From: Acinetobacter modestus
GTDB taxonomy: Bacteria > Pseudomonadota > Gammaproteobacteria > Pseudomonadales > Moraxellaceae
Reading direction: 5' to 3'
DNA: 64,000 nucleotides
Assembly (NCBI RefSeq): GCF_014636095.1
Contig: NZ_BMDV01000005.1
Span: 124,001 to 188,000, forward strand
The position numbers were made by a program, and so were the translations under genes. The notes beneath the pieces are model-generated. The model worked only from the letters and a program-made list of their open reading frames with translations. It made no database searches and had not been told where the DNA came from. Within the stretch, counting starts at the first letter, position 1. Each line of letters starts with the position of its first letter. Positions 1 through 8,064 of this stretch are shown in pieces.

Positions 1-126
1 ATTGATCAACAGCAACTCGATAGTGTTGGGAAAATGGGTGGCGATTTTTATAGTTTAACGACAGATTTATCTAAATTGGTTAGACCCAACATTACAATAG
101 AAAATGATGATAAAAAAGGAGGCTAA
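1..126 (+). CDS. C-terminal end of a possible flavin reductase-like protein (5' truncated by window)
   Basis: Only the last 41 codons are in the window, read in frame 1 and ending in TAA at 124-126. The tail contains a GKMGGDFYSLTTDLSKLVRP stretch. This resembles the C-terminal part of small flavin reductase-like proteins, where a GRLGG..Y motif precedes an RP, but the fragment is too short to be sure. The stop codon lies inside a hairpin that probably terminates transcription from both sides. The assignment is inference from one short motif; a different family is quite possible. Confidence 0.4.
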   Translation: MDQQQLDSVGKMGGDFYSLTTDLSKLVRPNITIENDDKKGG

Positions 127-140
127 GTACCTCCTTTATC
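113..140. terminator. Bidirectional terminator-like hairpin
   Basis: Perfect 8-bp stem AAAGGAGG (115-122) with CCTCCTTT (130-137), loop of 7, flanked by an A-run on the left and T-rich sequence on the right. It sits between the converging gene end at 126 and the HopJ-family gene end at 141. Confidence 0.55.
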
Positions 141-473
141 TTATTTTGCAGTCAGTGCTTTACCTTCAAACTTCACGCCATCCCAACCATTTTGCATAAA
201 CTGACGAATATTTTGATGATCCGTTGCTTCGGGTGTCGCCAATACAGATGCATAATGTTCCGCAAATAAACTGAGCGTATCCGCTTGATTTAAGCCTTCG
301 ATTTGAGCAAAGCTGAGTACTTTTGCGCTGCCTTGGTTTTCGGTTTCAGCATTTGATTGTGCGCCATTTTGAAAGGCTGTTGGTGTATGTTGATAACGCG
401 CTTCAATAAATGCTAATACGTCTGCAAACTTTGCTGAACCATCTTTAAGTTGTGCCAATAAGCTTTGAGCCAT
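141..473 (-). CDS. HopJ-family protein (type III effector name is historical)
   Basis: A 110-residue protein whose C-terminal half carries the conserved HopJ-family signature: HTPTAFQNG, a GSAKVLSFAQIEGL block, then TDHQNIRQFM and GWDGVKFEG, ending in ALTAK. The open frame continues upstream to 710, but the extra N-terminal part is low-complexity and overlaps the divergent gene. The ATG at 473 gives the family's usual length, with a TGGA about 9 bases upstream. The family is widespread in bacteria without type III secretion and its function is unknown, so no effector role should be inferred. The gene is monocistronic and ends at a shared hairpin terminator. Confidence 0.85.
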   Translation of the reverse strand: MAQSLLAQLKDGSAKFADVLAFIEARYQHTPTAFQNGAQSNAETENQGSAKVLSFAQIEGLNQADTLSLFAEHYASVLATPEATDHQNIRQFMQNGWDGVKFEGKALTAK

Positions 474-696
474 TTCAAAATTCCATGTTTGATGAAGTAA
501 TGCCCGCATCATAACATTTAAAATACAGCATCGCATTTGAACTGGACGTTGTAATCTTGGCAGTTTATGCTCAAAACGAGCATCAATCTTTTGAATAATA
601 ATGAATAGACACCGTTTAAAGTGGCCCTCATCAAGGTCTGTGTTACGATTTTTAGTGCTGATATTAAGTTGTCGTTTTGTCTTGCAACTCCGTCGT

Positions 697-1458
697 ATGG
701 TGATGCGCATACTTCCTTTTATGCGTTTACAAAGTCAGGTTAGCAATGTGGTTTATTTATCTTGGTTGGTGGATGTTGAGCAAGTTCGCCAGCGTTATCC
801 AGATCCTGTTGTGTTATGGGAAAAGCAGGGCAAAACCATTTTTACTATTTTAACTTATCAGCACCAGCACTTTGGCTTTACTTTCCTTGGAAAACTACGC
901 CAGTTAATGCCTTCACCTCGGCAAAGTAATTGGCGCTTTTATTTAGATGAATCAAAGCCCAAGACTGTAATATTTGAACAAGTGATCGTTGATCAAGCTC
1001 TGTATGTGATCGGTGGTCGCCTCGCCAGTGATGTGATGCCTGCACAATATGCACCAAATTTTCAGCATCAACGAGATGAAAATGCGATTCATACTCATAT
1101 TCGCATGGATGAAGATTATTCTTTTAGCAGTGATATACACATCACTATGCAGAAACGTTTACCTGAGGCTTGGCAAAGCTTATTTTCCTCATGGGAGGAG
1201 GCTGTTCAATTTTTGGTGGATCAAGATCATGCGTGGGCTGAATGGGTTGACCAACCGACTCGGATGTCGCAAGGGGATATCAACATGCCTGTGCAATTTC
1301 AACAAATTCAGGCTGCTGAGATCGATAAATTACAGACTCCTCAATTATTGCAACAATTTGGTTTAGATGATGATGCCGCAGCCGCAGCTTTTACTTTTGT
1401 GGTTCCTAAACTGGATTTTTATGTGGTGGGAGAAAAAGTATTGCCAGAATCTCAATAA
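697..1458 (+). CDS. DUF2071/YqjF-like uncharacterised protein
   Basis: Encodes about 253 residues. The part after residue 10 looks like a soluble protein of the acetoacetate-decarboxylase-like DUF2071 (YqjF) group: an N-terminal VVYLSWLVDVEQVRQRYP segment, a central strand-rich region, and a C-terminal FTFVVPKLDFYVVGEK. This family call is tentative. The frame is open from an ATG at 601, but residues from 601 to 697 are arginine-rich and unlike a natural N-terminus. No start candidate (601, 697, 703, 721) has a clear ribosome binding site, so the start is uncertain. It is divergent from the HopJ-family gene and lies just upstream of the fluoride operon promoter. Confidence 0.6.
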   Translation: MVMRILPFMRLQSQVSNVVYLSWLVDVEQVRQRYPDPVVLWEKQGKTIFTILTYQHQHFGFTFLGKLRQLMPSPRQSNWRFYLDESKPKTVIFEQVIVDQALYVIGGRLASDVMPAQYAPNFQHQRDENAIHTHIRMDEDYSFSSDIHITMQKRLPEAWQSLFSSWEEAVQFLVDQDHAWAEWVDQPTRMSQGDINMPVQFQQIQAAEIDKLQTPQLLQQFGLDDDAAAAAFTFVVPKLDFYVVGEKVLPESQ

Positions 1459-1490
1459 ATTGTGGATAACTTTGTGTTTATACACAGCAG

Positions 1491-1518
1491 TTGAGTTGTC
1501 TAAAAATTATGTTATTTT
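1491..1518 (+). promoter_or_regulatory. Probable sigma70 promoter of the fluoride operon
   Basis: TTGAGT (1491-1496), 16-base spacer, TATTTT (1513-1518). Expected transcription start near 1525 coincides with the 5' edge of the fluoride aptamer, which supports the call. Confidence 0.5.
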
Positions 1519-1523
1519 AGAGC

Positions 1524-1602
1524 AAAGGAGATGGCATTCCTCCTATTACAAACCGCCGTTTTGGCTAATGATGCCTACGTTACCCTGAACAGGGGGCGTA
1601 GG
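1524..1602 (+). promoter_or_regulatory. Fluoride riboswitch (crcB motif) with putative expression platform
   Basis: The aptamer at 1524-1581 matches the crcB motif: AGGAGATGGCATTCCTCC at the 5' side, AACCGCC in the middle, then GCTAATGATGCCTACG at the 3' side. GGCAT (1533-1537) can pair with ATGCC (1571-1575), as expected for the aptamer closing stem. Immediately after, CCTACG (1574-1579) can instead pair with CGTAGG (1597-1602), with CCCT/AGGG inside. This overlapping hairpin would compete with the 3' aptamer strand and probably forms the switch. No long U-tract follows, so control may be translational or by weak termination. The downstream gene is the fluoride channel crcB, which confirms the identity. 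Confidence 0.93.
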
Positions 1603-1638
1603 TTTGTGCGTGCTCTGTTCCCATTTTGGAGTTCGCAA

Positions 1639-1713
1639 ATGAAAAATCTTCAGAAAATTAGCTATAAACTCATGCTGAATATCATTTTAGCTCCAGCGCA
1701 GTGTGTGGAGTAA
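1639..1713 (+). CDS. Putative 24-residue leader ORF between fluoride riboswitch and crcB
   Basis: ATG at 1639 is preceded by TTTTGGAG at 1624-1631 with good spacing. The frame encodes 24 residues starting MKNLQKISYK and ending APAQCVE. Its stop (1711-1713) lies 3 bases before the crcB ATG, and its last codons (GTG GAG) overlap the crcB Shine-Dalgarno GTGGAG. This arrangement would couple crcB translation to ribosomes finishing the leader. It may also be a chance ORF; only the RBS spacing and overlap support it. Confidence 0.35.
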   Translation: MKNLQKISYKLMLNIILAPAQCVE

Positions 1714-1716
1714 ATC

Positions 1717-2097
1717 ATGTACTATCCTTTACTCTCAATCGCACTTGGCTCGGTATTAGGTGCATGGTTACGTTGGTTTTTGGGTTTAAAGCTGAATCCT
1801 ATTTTCCCCAATATTCCTTTAGGAACGGTCACCGTCAACTTTGTTGGTGGCTTTATTATTGGTTTTGCAATTTCCTATTTTTCTCAAAGTTCATTGAGTC
1901 CCAATTACAAACTGTTCGTGATCACGGGCTTTTGTGGTGCATTGACCACGTTCTCAACATTTTCGGCTGAGATTATTACCTTATTGCAAAGTGGTAAATT
2001 GGGTTATGCCTGTGCTGCGATTTTGATTCATGTGCTTGGATCATTGCTGTTTACCATCTTAGGTATGAGCCTGCATCAATGGCTTAGTGCTACATAG
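1717..2097 (+). CDS. crcB: Fluoride channel CrcB/Fluc
   Basis: A 126-residue membrane protein with four hydrophobic helices, the right size for a Fluc dual-topology dimeric channel that expels fluoride. Family signatures seen are GAWLRWFLG near the N-terminus, GTVTVNFVGGFIIGF, and GFCGALTTFSTFSAE, which carries the pore-lining Phe and the Na+-site TTFST segment. The RBS GTGGAG lies 7 bases upstream. It is the first full-length gene after the fluoride riboswitch, so it should be induced by fluoride. A DUF190 gene follows after 15 bases and is probably co-transcribed. Confidence 0.96.
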   Translation: MYYPLLSIALGSVLGAWLRWFLGLKLNPIFPNIPLGTVTVNFVGGFIIGFAISYFSQSSLSPNYKLFVITGFCGALTTFSTFSAEIITLLQSGKLGYACAAILIHVLGSLLFTILGMSLHQWLSAT

Positions 2098-2112
2098 CCA
2101 AGGAGTGATCAA

Positions 2113-2439
2113 ATGAATGGATTTTTAATTACTTTTTATACAACACAAAACCATAATGTTCAGGGTCAACCAATTAGCAAATGGTTGTTGGCAGTCGCAA
2201 GTCAAATGAATTTGCGTGGGGCGACAGTATTAGCGGGTTTGGAAGGTGTTGATCATCAGGGTTTATTTCATTCTGCTCGTTTCTTTGAATTAGCGGATCG
2301 ACCTATACAAATTCAATTTGCAGTAAGCTCTGAACAGGCAATCGAATTATTGAGTTATCTGAATAGTAAAGAGATTTCTTTATTTTATGTGAAAACACCG
2401 ATTGAATTTGGCATGGTGGGTAAATCAACTGATCGCTAG
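2113..2439 (+). CDS. DUF190 family protein
   Basis: A 108-residue soluble protein with the DUF190 fold (PII-like, often next to crcB). Recognisable parts are the N-terminal strand FLITFYTTQNHNVQG, the central GLRGAT-like segment LRGATVLAGLEGVDHQG, and C-terminal strand residues. A strong RBS AAGGAG lies just before the ATG. It is co-transcribed with crcB behind the fluoride riboswitch, so a regulatory or accessory role in fluoride export is likely but unproven. Confidence 0.88.
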   Translation: MNGFLITFYTTQNHNVQGQPISKWLLAVASQMNLRGATVLAGLEGVDHQGLFHSARFFELADRPIQIQFAVSSEQAIELLSYLNSKEISLFYVKTPIEFGMVGKSTDR

Positions 2440-2459
2440 GATCTATAGAATCTAGACAT

Positions 2460-2501
2460 AAAAAAAGAAGTCTAAGCGGAGGAGATATAACCTTAGACTT
2501 C
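2460..2501 (-). terminator. Rho-independent terminator of rpmE2
   Basis: On the minus strand GAAGTCTAAG (2501-2492) pairs with CTTAGACTTC (2476-2467) and is followed by a run of seven T. The hairpin may also end the plus-strand crcB-DUF190 transcript. Confidence 0.8.
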
Positions 2502-2506
2502 CAATA

Positions 2507-2794
2507 TTAATAGCTTAATGAATGAAACTTAAAACAAGATTTACCTTTGCGATTAAAACGTGCAAAGCGTTTGTTAAAGCTGGCAACACGACCTTCATTA
2601 CTTGCTTGGCGTACTTCACCTGTATAAAACGGATGCGATGCACTTGAAATATCTAGGGTAACGTATGGATAGACTTTCCCCTGATATTCTTTGCTTTGTT
2701 TGGTCTGTAGTGTGCTACCAATTAAAAAGTAGGCATCAGCATTGGTATCATGAAACAAGACTTGTTGATAAGCAGGATGGATATCTTTACGCAT
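2507..2794 (-). CDS. rpmE2: 50S ribosomal protein L31 type B
   Basis: A 95-residue type B L31: [16 protein letters not shown] start, SASHPFYTG, and the C-terminal [12 protein letters not shown] block. It lacks the zinc-binding CxxC pairs of the classical L31, so it can replace the zinc-containing paralogue when zinc is scarce. A good RBS (AGGAG) precedes the ATG. The promoter contains a palindrome resembling a Zur operator that overlaps the -10 element, matching the usual zinc-starvation control of this paralogue. It ends in a strong terminator. Confidence 0.96.
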   Translation of the reverse strand: MRKDIHPAYQQVLFHDTNADAYFLIGSTLQTKQSKEYQGKVYPYVTLDISSASHPFYTGEVRQASNEGRVASFNKRFARFNRKGKSCFKFHSLSY

Positions 2795-2818
2795 TTTAAA
2801 TGACTCCTATTTTTAGGG

Positions 2819-2849
2819 TATGTTATAACATAACAACATATGGAGTCAA
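2819..2849 (-). promoter_or_regulatory. rpmE2 promoter with Zur-like operator
   Basis: Minus-strand TTGACT (2849-2844), 16-base spacer, TATAAC (2827-2822). The -10 lies inside a perfect 14-bp palindrome TATGTTATAACATA (2819-2832). An overlapping TGTTAT-AAC-ATAACA (2821-2835) is also symmetric. The core resembles gammaproteobacterial Zur boxes built on TGTTATA/TATAACA. Zinc-bound Zur there would block RNA polymerase. Confidence 0.7.
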
Positions 2850-2898
2850 TTCTAATGCTTTCAAGTGAGTGATCTATAAATTGTAGGTAAAATATTTC

Positions 2899-2933
2899 AC
2901 CCCCTTTATTCAAAATAAAGGGGGTGGTTTTTT
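2899..2933. terminator. Terminator-like hairpin after the ABC1 kinase gene
   Basis: ACCCCCTTTATT (2899-2910) pairs with AATAAAGGGGGT (2914-2925). T-rich sequence follows on the plus strand and a weaker AAATATTTT on the minus strand. It ends the minus-strand gene that stops at 2932. Confidence 0.6.
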
Positions 2934-4227
2934 AGTAATTTGGAACAAGCTCTTCAAATAAATCATTTAAGTTGTCGTGAACTTTAAGGTGAATCAAGTT
3001 CCAATAATGTCCTGAAATCGTACGATTGACCATGAGCGTATCTGGAGAAGGTTTAAATACATCCCAATATTTCAGCGATTTTTTAACAAGTCGCATTCCA
3101 TCGTGATGCGATGAATTTTCGGCAAAGTCATAATGTGTACTTAAGGGGCGTAATAGAATTTCAATCCATTGCGTATACAGTTCAGTTGGAAATTTCTGCT
3201 TTTCAGCAATTGAATGCAGTTCAACCAATAAATCTTCAACCTGAGCAATATCCTCTTGGCGAGCTGCATTGACCAATGCTTTAAAGTGTTGAATGATTTC
3301 AGGGGATAGTGTTTTGACGCTACCGTAATCATAAATAATCACACTGCCATCTTCACGAAAAGCGAAGTTGCCTGGATGAGGATCACAATGAAAACGCTTC
3401 AAGAAAAACATTTCTTGTCCTAAAGCGCGAATCAAACGACGACCGATTTGATTACGGGTTTCAACTGACCATGTACTTGCGGTTTCAATGGAATCACCTT
3501 GTTCAAGGCTCAGCGTCAGTACGCGGCGAGACGAATAATCCTTATAGACGGTTGGTATGATGATTTGATCATCCAACTTCTCATGAAAAATTTTAAAAAC
3601 CTCGAGGTTTTGTGCTTCGATTTCGTAGTTCAATTCAGCAGAAAGGCTGTCCTGAATTTCTTGAAAGAGTTGATCTTGTAGCTTTTTATCAATCTTAAGT
3701 ACGCCCATTAAGCGTAATGCGAGGCGGACTTGCTTTAAGTCACTTTCACAGGCTTGGTCAACTCCTGGATATTGTACTTTCACCACAACTGCTTGCCCAT
3801 TTGGAAGTACCGCACGATGTACTTGACCAATCGAAGCTGCTGCAAATGGTTCGGTTTCAAAAGAGCTAAAAATTTGGTTTAAGGGTTTGCCTAACTCTTT
3901 TTCGACTTGCTGCTGGATCGCAGCAAAAGGCATGGCAGGGGCTTGGCGTTGTAATTTAGCAATTGCTTTCGCCACTTCGGGTGGAAAGATATCTTTATAC
4001 TGTGAGGCAATTTGCCCGACTTTCATTACCGCACCTTTCATTTCACCCAATGTATCGGCAATCTGTAAGCCAATATCTTGAAATAGTTGGCTGCGTGCTG
4101 CGTTTTTTTGTTCTTCATCTGCGGTGAGATTACGAATGGAGTTGGCAACGCTTTTACTGGCAATACTTGCGGTCATACCAGCCAGTTTTAAAAAACGTCT
4201 ACTGGGAGAGCTTGCATGTTTTGCCAT
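2932..4227 (-). CDS. ABC1/UbiB-family atypical kinase-like ATPase
   Basis: 431 residues of the ABC1/ADCK/UbiB family, which supports ubiquinone and isoprenoid-lipid metabolism through ATPase activity. Seen in order: the N-terminal KxGQ helix (MKVGQIASQ, about residues 68-76), the alanine-rich AAASIGQVHRA loop that replaces the kinase P-loop (about 129-139), the nucleotide-site lysine in VVKVQYPG (about 150), the HCDPHPGNF catalytic loop, and YDYGS in place of DFG. It has no C-terminal transmembrane helices, so it is not UbiB itself but a soluble relative. It is monocistronic. The exact substrate is unknown. Confidence 0.88.
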   Translation of the reverse strand: MAKHASSPSRRFLKLAGMTASIASKSVANSIRNLTADEEQKNAARSQLFQDIGLQIADTLGEMKGAVMKVGQIASQYKDIFPPEVAKAIAKLQRQAPAMPFAAIQQQVEKELGKPLNQIFSSFETEPFAAASIGQVHRAVLPNGQAVVVKVQYPGVDQACESDLKQVRLALRLMGVLKIDKKLQDQLFQEIQDSLSAELNYEIEAQNLEVFKIFHEKLDDQIIIPTVYKDYSSRRVLTLSLEQGDSIETASTWSVETRNQIGRRLIRALGQEMFFLKRFHCDPHPGNFAFREDGSVIIYDYGSVKTLSPEIIQHFKALVNAARQEDIAQVEDLLVELHSIAEKQKFPTELYTQWIEILLRPLSTHYDFAENSSHHDGMRLVKKSLKYWDVFKPSPDTLMVNRTISGHYWNLIHLKVHDNLNDLFEELVPNY

Positions 4228-4365
4228 ATTCGCTTGACCTCATTCGATTCAGTTTCAAAGTGATATCCTGATCATAGGCGACAAAACTTAAATTGCCTAT
4301 AACAAAATGTTAAGTCGTGTAATAAGATATTTAGATGCTCTATAAATATAAGTTTTAATATATAA

Positions 4366-4719
4366 ATGCCAAAATCGATCTGGAAATTACATGTCAATGC
4401 GACTTCAGAACGTTCTGCTCAAAAGATCATACAGCAATGTATAGATGTATTTGAAAGAGTACCAATAAGCTTAAAGATTGAGAAATATAACAAAGGCGGT
4501 TGTATGGCAACTTTAGAACTTGCACATAGTGAAAACTATTCTTGGTCAGAACTTGTTTTAGAAATCATCGCATTAGGTCAAAGTTTGGGTAGTGGGTGGA
4601 GTATCTATGGAAATGTTTATGATGACCCAAGTGCAGTTTTAAGCAGAAGTGTTGGTCATCATATCCGAGTGAGTGGAGTTGAATGGGCAGAGTGGTTATT
4701 ACTCAAAGATCAATTTTAA
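4366..4719 (+). CDS. Hypothetical protein (117 aa)
   Basis: A small soluble protein without recognised domain. The N-terminal strand WKLHVNAT followed by a helix and a second strand, and the C-terminal VEWAEWLLL segment, suggest a compact alpha/beta fold. No signal peptide or membrane segment is present. No clear ribosome binding site precedes the ATG at 4366, and an internal ATG exists at residue 47, but the first start keeps the N-terminal strand. It stands alone, divergent from the ABC1 kinase gene, with no operon partner to suggest a role. Confidence 0.6.
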   Translation: MPKSIWKLHVNATSERSAQKIIQQCIDVFERVPISLKIEKYNKGGCMATLELAHSENYSWSELVLEIIALGQSLGSGWSIYGNVYDDPSAVLSRSVGHHIRVSGVEWAEWLLLKDQF

Positions 4720-4815
4720 ATGCGATCAATCATCTAAAGAATGTCATTTCGTTAGTCTATTCATTAGGATGGTAAGGGTGAACGATGTTCCCCCTCGTAA
4801 ATTTTCTTAATTCAC

Positions 4816-6177
4816 TTATAACTTAGCACTGATCATTTGCGCTAATCGTTTATTGTTTAAATATAAACGACCAATCAAGAATACACAGGCAATACTTAAA
4901 CCGATAATCAATCCTAACCAAACACCTGCAACACCCCAAATCGTATAACGCGCCAGATATAAGCCTATTGGGAAAGCAATGACCCAGTATGCCATTAAGG
5001 TAATCCACATTGGTGCTTGCGTGTCTTGCATGCCACGTAGGCAGCCTGCAGCGCTTACTTGCCATGCATCCATTAGTTGATACGCCATCGCGAACCACAA
5101 GAGATACATCGCGACAGGAATGACATTAATATCATTGGTATAGATTGCCACGATATAAGGGCGTGCGACAGCAATCAAGGTCATGGTCAAAGCAGCAAAA
5201 ATGGTTGCGCTAATTAACCCTACTTTTTGAACTTGGCGCATCGCATACCAATTTTTCTCTCCATAATAAGTGCCCACACGAATTGTGAGTGCAATGGCAA
5301 GAGATAATGGGATCATAAACAATTGTGAAGTCACAGAAATTGCAATCTGATGCGCCGCAATCGCATTTTCACCGAGTGGACTCAGGACAATCGCGCCTGT
5401 ACTGAAAATACTTACCTCAAAAAATACAGCTAGACCAATCGGCAGACCCAGCTTTAAGATGCGTTTTACCCATACAGGATCAATTTTTTCCCATTTTGTG
5501 AAAATGGGCGCTTGTTTATAAGCCTTAGCTTTTGAAATATAAATCGCCAGTGTAATAAACATCAGCCACTGTAAGATTGCTGTTGCAAAGCCACAACCCG
5601 CACTCCCTAAAGCAGGAATAGGTCCAAAACCGTACATAAAAATAAAATTCAGTGGAATCAGGACCAACAATGCAATTAAGCTAATCGCAGTCACAGGTCG
5701 TGGGTGCCCTAAGGCTTCAGAATAACTACGTAAAGCTGCGTACATCATCACCGCAGGCATACCAAAGCCAATCGCATGTAAAAACAAGCTTGCTTTGGGT
5801 AATAAACTTTCAGGTACTCCAAAGAGAGGTAAAAACATCGGCATACATTGCAAAATCAACATAGCAACGATGCCGAGGATGACCGCAACCCATAAGGATT
5901 GACGTGCAATAGTCGGAATTTTCTCTGGTGTTCTTGCACCGCGTGCTTCAGCGACTAAAGGTGTTGTTGCGATCATAATCCCTGCAAATAACAACATAAT
6001 TGGAATCCATAAACCAACACCGACAGCAATGGCTGCCAAATCAGCAGCAGAAAGATGACCTGCCATGATGGTATCAATAAGACCAAGCCCAGCCTGAGCA
6101 AATTGGGTGATCAAGATCGGAAACATTAAATGAAATAATTGCTTAAGTTCAAACCGCTTGGTTGTCGCGTGAGACAC
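4816..6177 (-). CDS. abeM: MATE family multidrug efflux pump AbeM
   Basis: 453 residues with 12 predicted membrane helices. It has the MATE signatures seen in Acinetobacter AbeM: LFHLMFPILITQFAQAGLGL at the N-terminus, GLIDTIMAGHLS, ALRSYSEALGHPRP, and the second repeat with AAHQIAISVT and AAGCLRGMQDTQAP. AbeM is an H+-coupled exporter of cationic compounds such as fluoroquinolones and dyes. It follows a DMT-family exporter gene by 30 bases and is probably co-transcribed with it. Overall similarity to the known protein is high by recall, so the orthology call is firm. Expression level cannot be judged. Confidence 0.92.
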   Translation of the reverse strand: MSHATTKRFELKQLFHLMFPILITQFAQAGLGLIDTIMAGHLSAADLAAIAVGVGLWIPIMLLFAGIMIATTPLVAEARGARTPEKIPTIARQSLWVAVILGIVAMLILQCMPMFLPLFGVPESLLPKASLFLHAIGFGMPAVMMYAALRSYSEALGHPRPVTAISLIALLVLIPLNFIFMYGFGPIPALGSAGCGFATAILQWLMFITLAIYISKAKAYKQAPIFTKWEKIDPVWVKRILKLGLPIGLAVFFEVSIFSTGAIVLSPLGENAIAAHQIAISVTSQLFMIPLSLAIALTIRVGTYYGEKNWYAMRQVQKVGLISATIFAALTMTLIAVARPYIVAIYTNDINVIPVAMYLLWFAMAYQLMDAWQVSAAGCLRGMQDTQAPMWITLMAYWVIAFPIGLYLARYTIWGVAGVWLGLIIGLSIACVFLIGRLYLNNKRLAQMISAKL

Positions 6178-6207
6178 AAAAAATACTCTTATTGAATTGA
6201 GGGAGAA

Positions 6208-6669
6208 TTAGCGTTGTAGAGTGAATATGACACCAATAAAAATGACAATACTGCCGACAAGACGTTGCCAATTAATAGGTGTTTTTTCTGTACCTAACCA
6301 GCCGAAATGGTCAAGTAACATTGAAATGGTCAATTGACCGAAAATAACTAAGCCTGAAAAAGTTAAAAAACCTAGTTTGGGTGCAGTATAAATGCTCATG
6401 CTGATGGCATAAACCCCAAGGCATCCACCCACCCACAGAAACCATGGAATTTGGGATAGTTCTCCAAGACTAGGTTTTGCTGTGCTTTGAAAATAAACCA
6501 TACATGCAAGCACAATTGTCCCTACCAAAAAAGATAATAAGGCAGCTTGAAGAGGTGAGTGTAAATGTTCTCTAAGTTGTGAATTAATTGCAGTTTGAAA
6601 TGCCATTGCAATACCGACACCTAATGCAAGAGGAAGAATAAATAGCAATTGGCTGGTAATTTTGATCAT
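6208..6669 (-). CDS. DMT family transporter, DUF606/YdcZ type
   Basis: 153 residues with five hydrophobic helices, the half-size format of the DUF606 (YdcZ) branch of the drug/metabolite transporter superfamily. Typical elements are GVGIAMAFQTAINSQLRE in the first helix region and the later LGVYAISMSIYTAPKLGF and GLVIFGQLTISMLLDHFGWL segments. Proteins of this size act as dimers. The gene is upstream of abeM with a 30-base gap on the same strand, suggesting one export operon. Substrate is unknown. Confidence 0.85.
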   Translation of the reverse strand: MIKITSQLLFILPLALGVGIAMAFQTAINSQLREHLHSPLQAALLSFLVGTIVLACMVYFQSTAKPSLGELSQIPWFLWVGGCLGVYAISMSIYTAPKLGFLTFSGLVIFGQLTISMLLDHFGWLGTEKTPINWQRLVGSIVIFIGVIFTLQR

Positions 6670-6785
6670 TTTATCAATCTAATTGTTCTTCATTGTCTCA
6701 GTCTAACCGAATAGCGAAGTGATGATAATAAGCGGATTGATAGAGTCATGTTAAAATAAAAGAGATCTGTTGTTGAGCTTCCATT

Positions 6786-7940
6786 TTGAGTCATTTAAAT
6801 CCAGAAAATATTCCACTTTCACTTTATATCCATATGCCTTGGTGTGTGCGTAAGTGCCCTTATTGTGACTTCAATTCACATGCTGTTCCTGATGGGGAAT
6901 TGTCTGTAGATTTAGAGCAACAATATCTTGAGGCACTGGTGGCTGATTTTGAGACTCAAATTGAAATGGCGCAAGGTCGGTCAATTCATAGCGTATTTAT
7001 TGGTGGTGGAACGCCGTCTTTAATTTCAGCACAAGGCTATCAGTGGTTATTTAGTCAATTAAAGGCGCGATTAGACTTTGAAGTAGATTGTGAAATCACA
7101 TTGGAAGCTAATCCTGGAACGGTTGAACATGATCCATTTGCGGATTATCTTGCTGTTGGCATCAACCGTTTATCATTAGGTGTACAAAGTTTTGATCCTG
7201 AGCATTTACAGAGATTGGGTCGTATTCATACAGCGAATAATGCTTTAGATGCAATCCAACAAGCGCGTCAAGCAGGCTTTGAGCGCGTTAATGTTGACCT
7301 CATGCATGGTTTATCACAGCAAACGCAAGAACAGGCTTTAGAAGACCTTAGATTAGCTGTAGAACATGGTGCAACACATATTAGTTGGTATCAACTGACC
7401 ATTGAGCCAAATACGGTGTTCTTTAGAACCCAACCCGTATTGCCACAAGATGAAGTTTTAGAACATATCCAAGAATTAGGTGAGGCTTATTTAAAAGCGA
7501 ATGGTTATATCAATTACGAAGTCTCAGCATGGCGTAAAGAAAAACCCTCAGCACATAATTTGAATTATTGGAGGTTTGGTGATTATTTAGCGATCGGTGC
7601 AGGTGCACATGGCAAAGTGACTCGCTCAGAGGGTATTTATCGTTTTCAAAAGACGCGGCTGCCAAAAGATTATTTGGCTAAAGTACCTGCTGAACATGTG
7701 CAAATGAAACGTATCGAAGCAGATGAATTGCCATTTGAATTTATGATGAATGCCTTGCGTTTAAATGATGGGGTGGATGCGAAATTTTATACTCAACGCA
7801 CAGGGCTTGATTTGCAAGATATCAATGAGACGCTGAATCAATTACGTGACAAAAAACTTTTGGTCGATGATGTAAATCGAATTGCTTGCACAGAGCGGGG
7901 GCATATCTTTTTAAATTCGGTGTTGGAAAGTTTTTTATAA
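6786..7940 (+). CDS. hemW: Radical SAM heme chaperone HemW
   Basis: 384 residues with the radical SAM cluster motif C20-V-R-K-C24-P-Y-C27 in HMPWCVRKCPYCDF, a GGGTPSLIS glycine motif, ITLEANPGT and RLSLGVQSF, followed by the C-terminal HemW domain. HemW delivers heme to respiratory enzymes. It was long confused with coproporphyrinogen III oxidase HemN; the single CxxxCxxC and shorter length fit HemW. The start is TTG at 6786. The first in-frame ATG would fall at residue 17 and remove the first barrel strand. No strong ribosome binding site is visible. A long hairpin without a U-tract (7951-7984) follows the stop codon. Confidence 0.92.
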   Translation: MSHLNPENIPLSLYIHMPWCVRKCPYCDFNSHAVPDGELSVDLEQQYLEALVADFETQIEMAQGRSIHSVFIGGGTPSLISAQGYQWLFSQLKARLDFEVDCEITLEANPGTVEHDPFADYLAVGINRLSLGVQSFDPEHLQRLGRIHTANNALDAIQQARQAGFERVNVDLMHGLSQQTQEQALEDLRLAVEHGATHISWYQLTIEPNTVFFRTQPVLPQDEVLEHIQELGEAYLKANGYINYEVSAWRKEKPSAHNLNYWRFGDYLAIGAGAHGKVTRSEGIYRFQKTRLPKDYLAKVPAEHVQMKRIEADELPFEFMMNALRLNDGVDAKFYTQRTGLDLQDINETLNQLRDKKLLVDDVNRIACTERGHIFLNSVLESFL

Positions 7941-8026
7941 TTTAGGTGAAAGATTGCTTTGAGCAAGGATGCTTAAAGCAATCTAATGGTTGTTGTCATC
8001 TTTTAGAAAGATAATTCGCACAAAAT

Positions 8027-8058
8027 AAAAAACCTCATCATTTACGATGAGGTTTTTT
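8027..8058. terminator. Terminator downstream of the tRNA-Lys pair
   Basis: AAAAAACCTCATC (8027-8039) pairs with GATGAGGTTTTTT (8046-8058). A-run and T-run flanks let it work in both directions. It ends the minus-strand tRNA transcript and can also end hemW. Confidence 0.8.
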
Positions 8059-8064
8059 AGAATC

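Noticed and set aside
141..473. Type III secretion effector (HopJ)
   Set aside because: The family name is historical; no secretion genes are nearby and the family occurs in non-pathogens.
7951..7984. Terminator directly after hemW
   Set aside because: Strong hairpin but no T-run; kept only as a comment under hemW, with the terminator at 8027 more likely.
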